64,000 bases of DNA. Origin: Salegentibacter agarivorans. GTDB lineage: Bacteria > Bacteroidota > Bacteroidia > Flavobacteriales > Flavobacteriaceae. The stretch covers positions 1-64,000 of the forward strand of contig NZ_FOOH01000001.1 in NCBI RefSeq assembly GCF_900113135.1. Reading direction: 5' to 3'. The notes beneath the pieces are model-generated. The model saw only the letters and a program-made list of their open reading frames with translations. It made no database searches and had not been told where the DNA came from. This document shows, piece by piece, positions 62,160 to 64,000 of this stretch (its first letter is position 1; each line of letters opens with the position of its first letter). The position numbers were made by a program, and so were the translations under genes.

Positions 62160-63173
62160 TTAAAATACATTAACTTCAGGTTCAAGTTTGACATTGTAAT
62201 TTTTATAAATTTTATCCTGAATTTCCCTGGAAAGTGCTAAAATTTCTTCCCCGGTAGCGTTTCCATAATTAACCAATACCAACGCCTGGTTTTTATGAAC
62301 TCCTGCATCTCCCTGTCTGTAACCCTTTAAGCCAGCCTGGTCTATTAACCAACCTGCGGGAATTTTTATGTTATTTGCCTGCAAGGCATAAAAAGGCATT
62401 TCTGGGAATTTTTTTTGAAGTTTTTTAAATTCAGCCTCTTTTATCACCGGATTTTTAAAAAAACTACCGCTGTTTCCTAATTCCCTGGGATCGGGTAATT
62501 TTTGCTGCCTAATGCTTATAACAGCATCAGATACATCTTTAATGTTAGGTTTTTTAATTTGCTTCTTATCTAATTCAGCCTGGATGGCACCATATTCGGT
62601 TCTTAATTGATGATCTTTTTTGCTTAATCTAAAATTAACCGATGTGATAATATATTCTCCCTTCAGCTTATTTTTAAATACTGAATTACGATAATCAAAT
62701 TCACATTGTTGCAGGTTAAAAGTTTCAATTTCCAGGGTTTGTATTCGCATAGCCTCGCAAGATTCAAATGTATCTTTGAGTTCCACGCCATACGCTCCTA
62801 TATTTTGAACGGGTGCTGTGCCCACATTTCCAGGTATTAGGGAAAGGTTTTCTAATCCGCCGTAAGCCTTTTCTATACAATAAAGCACAAATTGATGCCA
62901 GTTTTCACCGGCACCAACTTTTAAAACTACTTCATCCCGACTTTCAGAAATAAGTTCTATTCCCTTAATGCCAATATGAACCACTGTTTTATCTATATCC
63001 TGGGTAAGCAACATATTGCTGCCGCCGCCAAGTACAAAAATTTCTGAGGCATAGGTTTGCTGTAAAACATCACGCAATTCATCAGTAGAATGCACCGAGA
63101 CGAATTTCCGGGCATTTACATCTACTCCAAAAGTATTGTGTTCTTTCAGTGAAAAATTTTCAGCAACCTGCAT
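62160..63173 (-). CDS. murB: UDP-N-acetylenolpyruvoylglucosamine reductase
   Basis: 337 residues, type I MurB. FAD-binding VLGGGSNML, NVGTAPVQNIGAYGVEL, the catalytic Ser in GNSGSFFKNP and the C-terminal Glu in LEPEVNVF. It reduces enolpyruvyl-UDP-GlcNAc to UDP-MurNAc with NADPH, a cytosolic step of peptidoglycan synthesis. The start is 3 bases after the aminotransferase stop. The TPP riboswitch begins about 100 bases after its stop. Confidence 0.96.
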   Translation of the reverse strand: MQVAENFSLKEHNTFGVDVNARKFVSVHSTDELRDVLQQTYASEIFVLGGGSNMLLTQDIDKTVVHIGIKGIELISESRDEVVLKVGAGENWHQFVLYCIEKAYGGLENLSLIPGNVGTAPVQNIGAYGVELKDTFESCEAMRIQTLEIETFNLQQCEFDYRNSVFKNKLKGEYIITSVNFRLSKKDHQLRTEYGAIQAELDKKQIKKPNIKDVSDAVISIRQQKLPDPRELGNSGSFFKNPVIKEAEFKKLQKKFPEMPFYALQANNIKIPAGWLIDQAGLKGYRQGDAGVHKNQALVLVNYGNATGEEILALSREIQDKIYKNYNVKLEPEVNVF

Positions 63174-63176
63174 AGC

Positions 63177-64000
63177 CTATTTATTATATTCTTCCAGGGC
63201 TATTTTTAGAATTTCTATGGCTTTTTCCAGGTTTTCTTTTTTCAAAACATAGGCAATTCGCACCTGGTTCATACCGGTATTTGGAGTAGAGTAGAAGCCG
63301 TTAGCAGGAGCTACCATTACTGTTTCCCCGTTATACTGAAAATCTTCAAGTAACCACTGAGCAAATTTATCGGCGTTTTCAATGGGCAATTCTGCGATGC
63401 AGTAAAATGCACCTTTGGGTTTTGCTACTTTTACCCCGGGAATTTGCTCTAAACCTTCAATTAAAAGGTTTCTTCGCTCGGTATATTCCTTATTTACTTC
63501 TTCAAAGTATTCATCTGGAGTATCTAATGCAGCTTCAGCGGCAATTTGAGCAAATGTAGGCGGGCTTAATCTTGCCTGAGCAAATTTCATCGCGGCAATC
63601 ATAACTTCCTTATTTTTTGAAACCAGGCAGCCAATTCTTGCACCACACATGCTGTAACGTTTAGAAACAGAATCTACCATAATAGCGTTTTGATCAAGAC
63701 CGGGAATGCTCATAATTGAATGATGCTTAACCCCATCGTAAGCGAATTCACGATAAACTTCATCTGCAACAATAAACAAATCGTGTTTTATTGCTAAATC
63801 TGCCAACTGCTGAATTTCATCACGCGTATAAAGATACCCGGTTGGGTTTCCAGGGTTACAAAGCAAGATCGCTTTAGTTTTATTGGTAATTAATTTCTCA
63901 AACTCTGAAATAGCAGGAAGCGAAAAATTATCTTCAATAGATCCTTTTATAGGCACGATATCAACTCCTGAAGCTGTAGCAAATCCGTTGTAATTTGCAT
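63177..64000 (-). CDS. PLP-dependent aminotransferase class I/II, cut by the window edge
   Basis: At least 274 residues; the N-terminal 120 or so residues are beyond position 64000. The frame stays open to the edge (ANYNGFATASGVDIV before the first Met-like GTG). Motifs: LCNPGNPTGYLY, VADEVYREF and the PLP lysine in VDSVSKRYSMCGARIG, typical of aspartate/aromatic aminotransferase family Igamma. Reaction: amino-group transfer to 2-oxoglutarate. Operon with murB. Confidence 0.9.
   Translation of the reverse strand, partial: ANYNGFATASGVDIVPIKGSIEDNFSLPAISEFEKLITNKTKAILLCNPGNPTGYLYTRDEIQQLADLAIKHDLFIVADEVYREFAYDGVKHHSIMSIPGLDQNAIMVDSVSKRYSMCGARIGCLVSKNKEVMIAAMKFAQARLSPPTFAQIAAEAALDTPDEYFEEVNKEYTERRNLLIEGLEQIPGVKVAKPKGAFYCIAELPIENADKFAQWLLEDFQYNGETVMVAPANGFYSTPNTGMNQVRIAYVLKKENLEKAIEILKIALEEYNK

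Noticed and set aside
1-64000. CRISPR, prophage, insertion sequence, defence island
   Set aside because: No repeat-spacer array, transposase, integrase or phage gene was seen anywhere in the window.

Overview
The window is a stretch of low-GC chromosome from a member of the Bacteroidota, most likely a marine or saline Flavobacteriaceae of the Gramella/Salegentibacter/Zunongwangia type. This is inferred from the promoters, which fit the Bacteroidetes TTG-N19-21-TAnnTTTG pattern, from the near absence of Shine-Dalgarno sequences, from the long SecA, and from many family types typical of flavobacteria (DUF2911, DUF4199, DUF6702, OmpP1/FadL, PepE, type 3 ProRS, CarboxypepD_reg-like secreted proteins). 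No species can be assigned. There are no insertion sequences, phage genes, CRISPR arrays or rRNA; the region looks like core chromosome with many conserved but poorly studied proteins.

Layout. 1-2.8 kb: YceI lipoprotein, then grpE-dnaJ closed by two terminators. 2.9-8.2 kb: a tightly packed plus-strand run of ABC-2 exporter (ATPase, permease), MscS channel, outer-membrane protein and an NtrC-like sigma-54 activator that lacks a DNA-binding domain. 8.2-15 kb: GNAT acetyltransferase, M28 peptidase, MATE pump with a small acidic protein and a PAP2 phosphatase, MeaB GTPase, Ohr, a REP-like palindrome, DUF2911. 15.2-18.9 kb: ECF sigma, membrane anti-sigma and DUF4097-like secreted protein with overlapping genes, an M23-fold protein without signal peptide, DUF4199. 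19-27.7 kb (minus): secA, DUF2795, cobalamin adenosyltransferase, a 58-residue membrane protein, secreted and outer-membrane proteins, an Arg/Ser-rich lipoprotein. 27.8-29.9 kb: proS, two identical tRNA-Glu genes, rpsT. 30-31.6 kb: pepE-glsA. 31.7-37.8 kb: four tandem paralogous secreted proteins, DUF6702 and an M1 peptidase. 37.8-47.7 kb: tatA, PAP2, O-methyltransferase, kynU, class A-like serine hydrolase, lipoprotein, SDR, two tiny membrane proteins, flavin reductase, old yellow enzyme, kmo. 47.7-64 kb: cation/proton antiporter, msrA, lipoproteins, a coiled-coil protein, Nif3, lpxK, hybrid histidine kinase, lipA-gap, a three-gene run ending in a sigma factor, fasciclin lipoprotein, an orphan TPP riboswitch, murB and a truncated aminotransferase.

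How the genes fit together. kynU and kmo provide two steps of tryptophan breakdown towards 3-hydroxyanthranilate, in separate transcription units. MeaB and the adenosyltransferase imply a B12-dependent methylmalonyl-CoA mutase elsewhere. MsrA, Ohr and old yellow enzyme suggest oxidative or electrophile defence. Envelope functions (SecA, TatA, LpxK, MurB, PAP2, ABC-2, MscS, outer-membrane proteins) dominate.

The most surprising element is a well-formed TPP riboswitch on the minus strand at 61985-62058. It is followed by its own terminator and has no gene downstream, lying between the 3' ends of murB and the fasciclin gene. Other points of interest are the four-paralog array, a DnaJ and a zinc-ribbon-family protein that have lost metal-binding cysteines, and small genes below usual ORF cutoffs.
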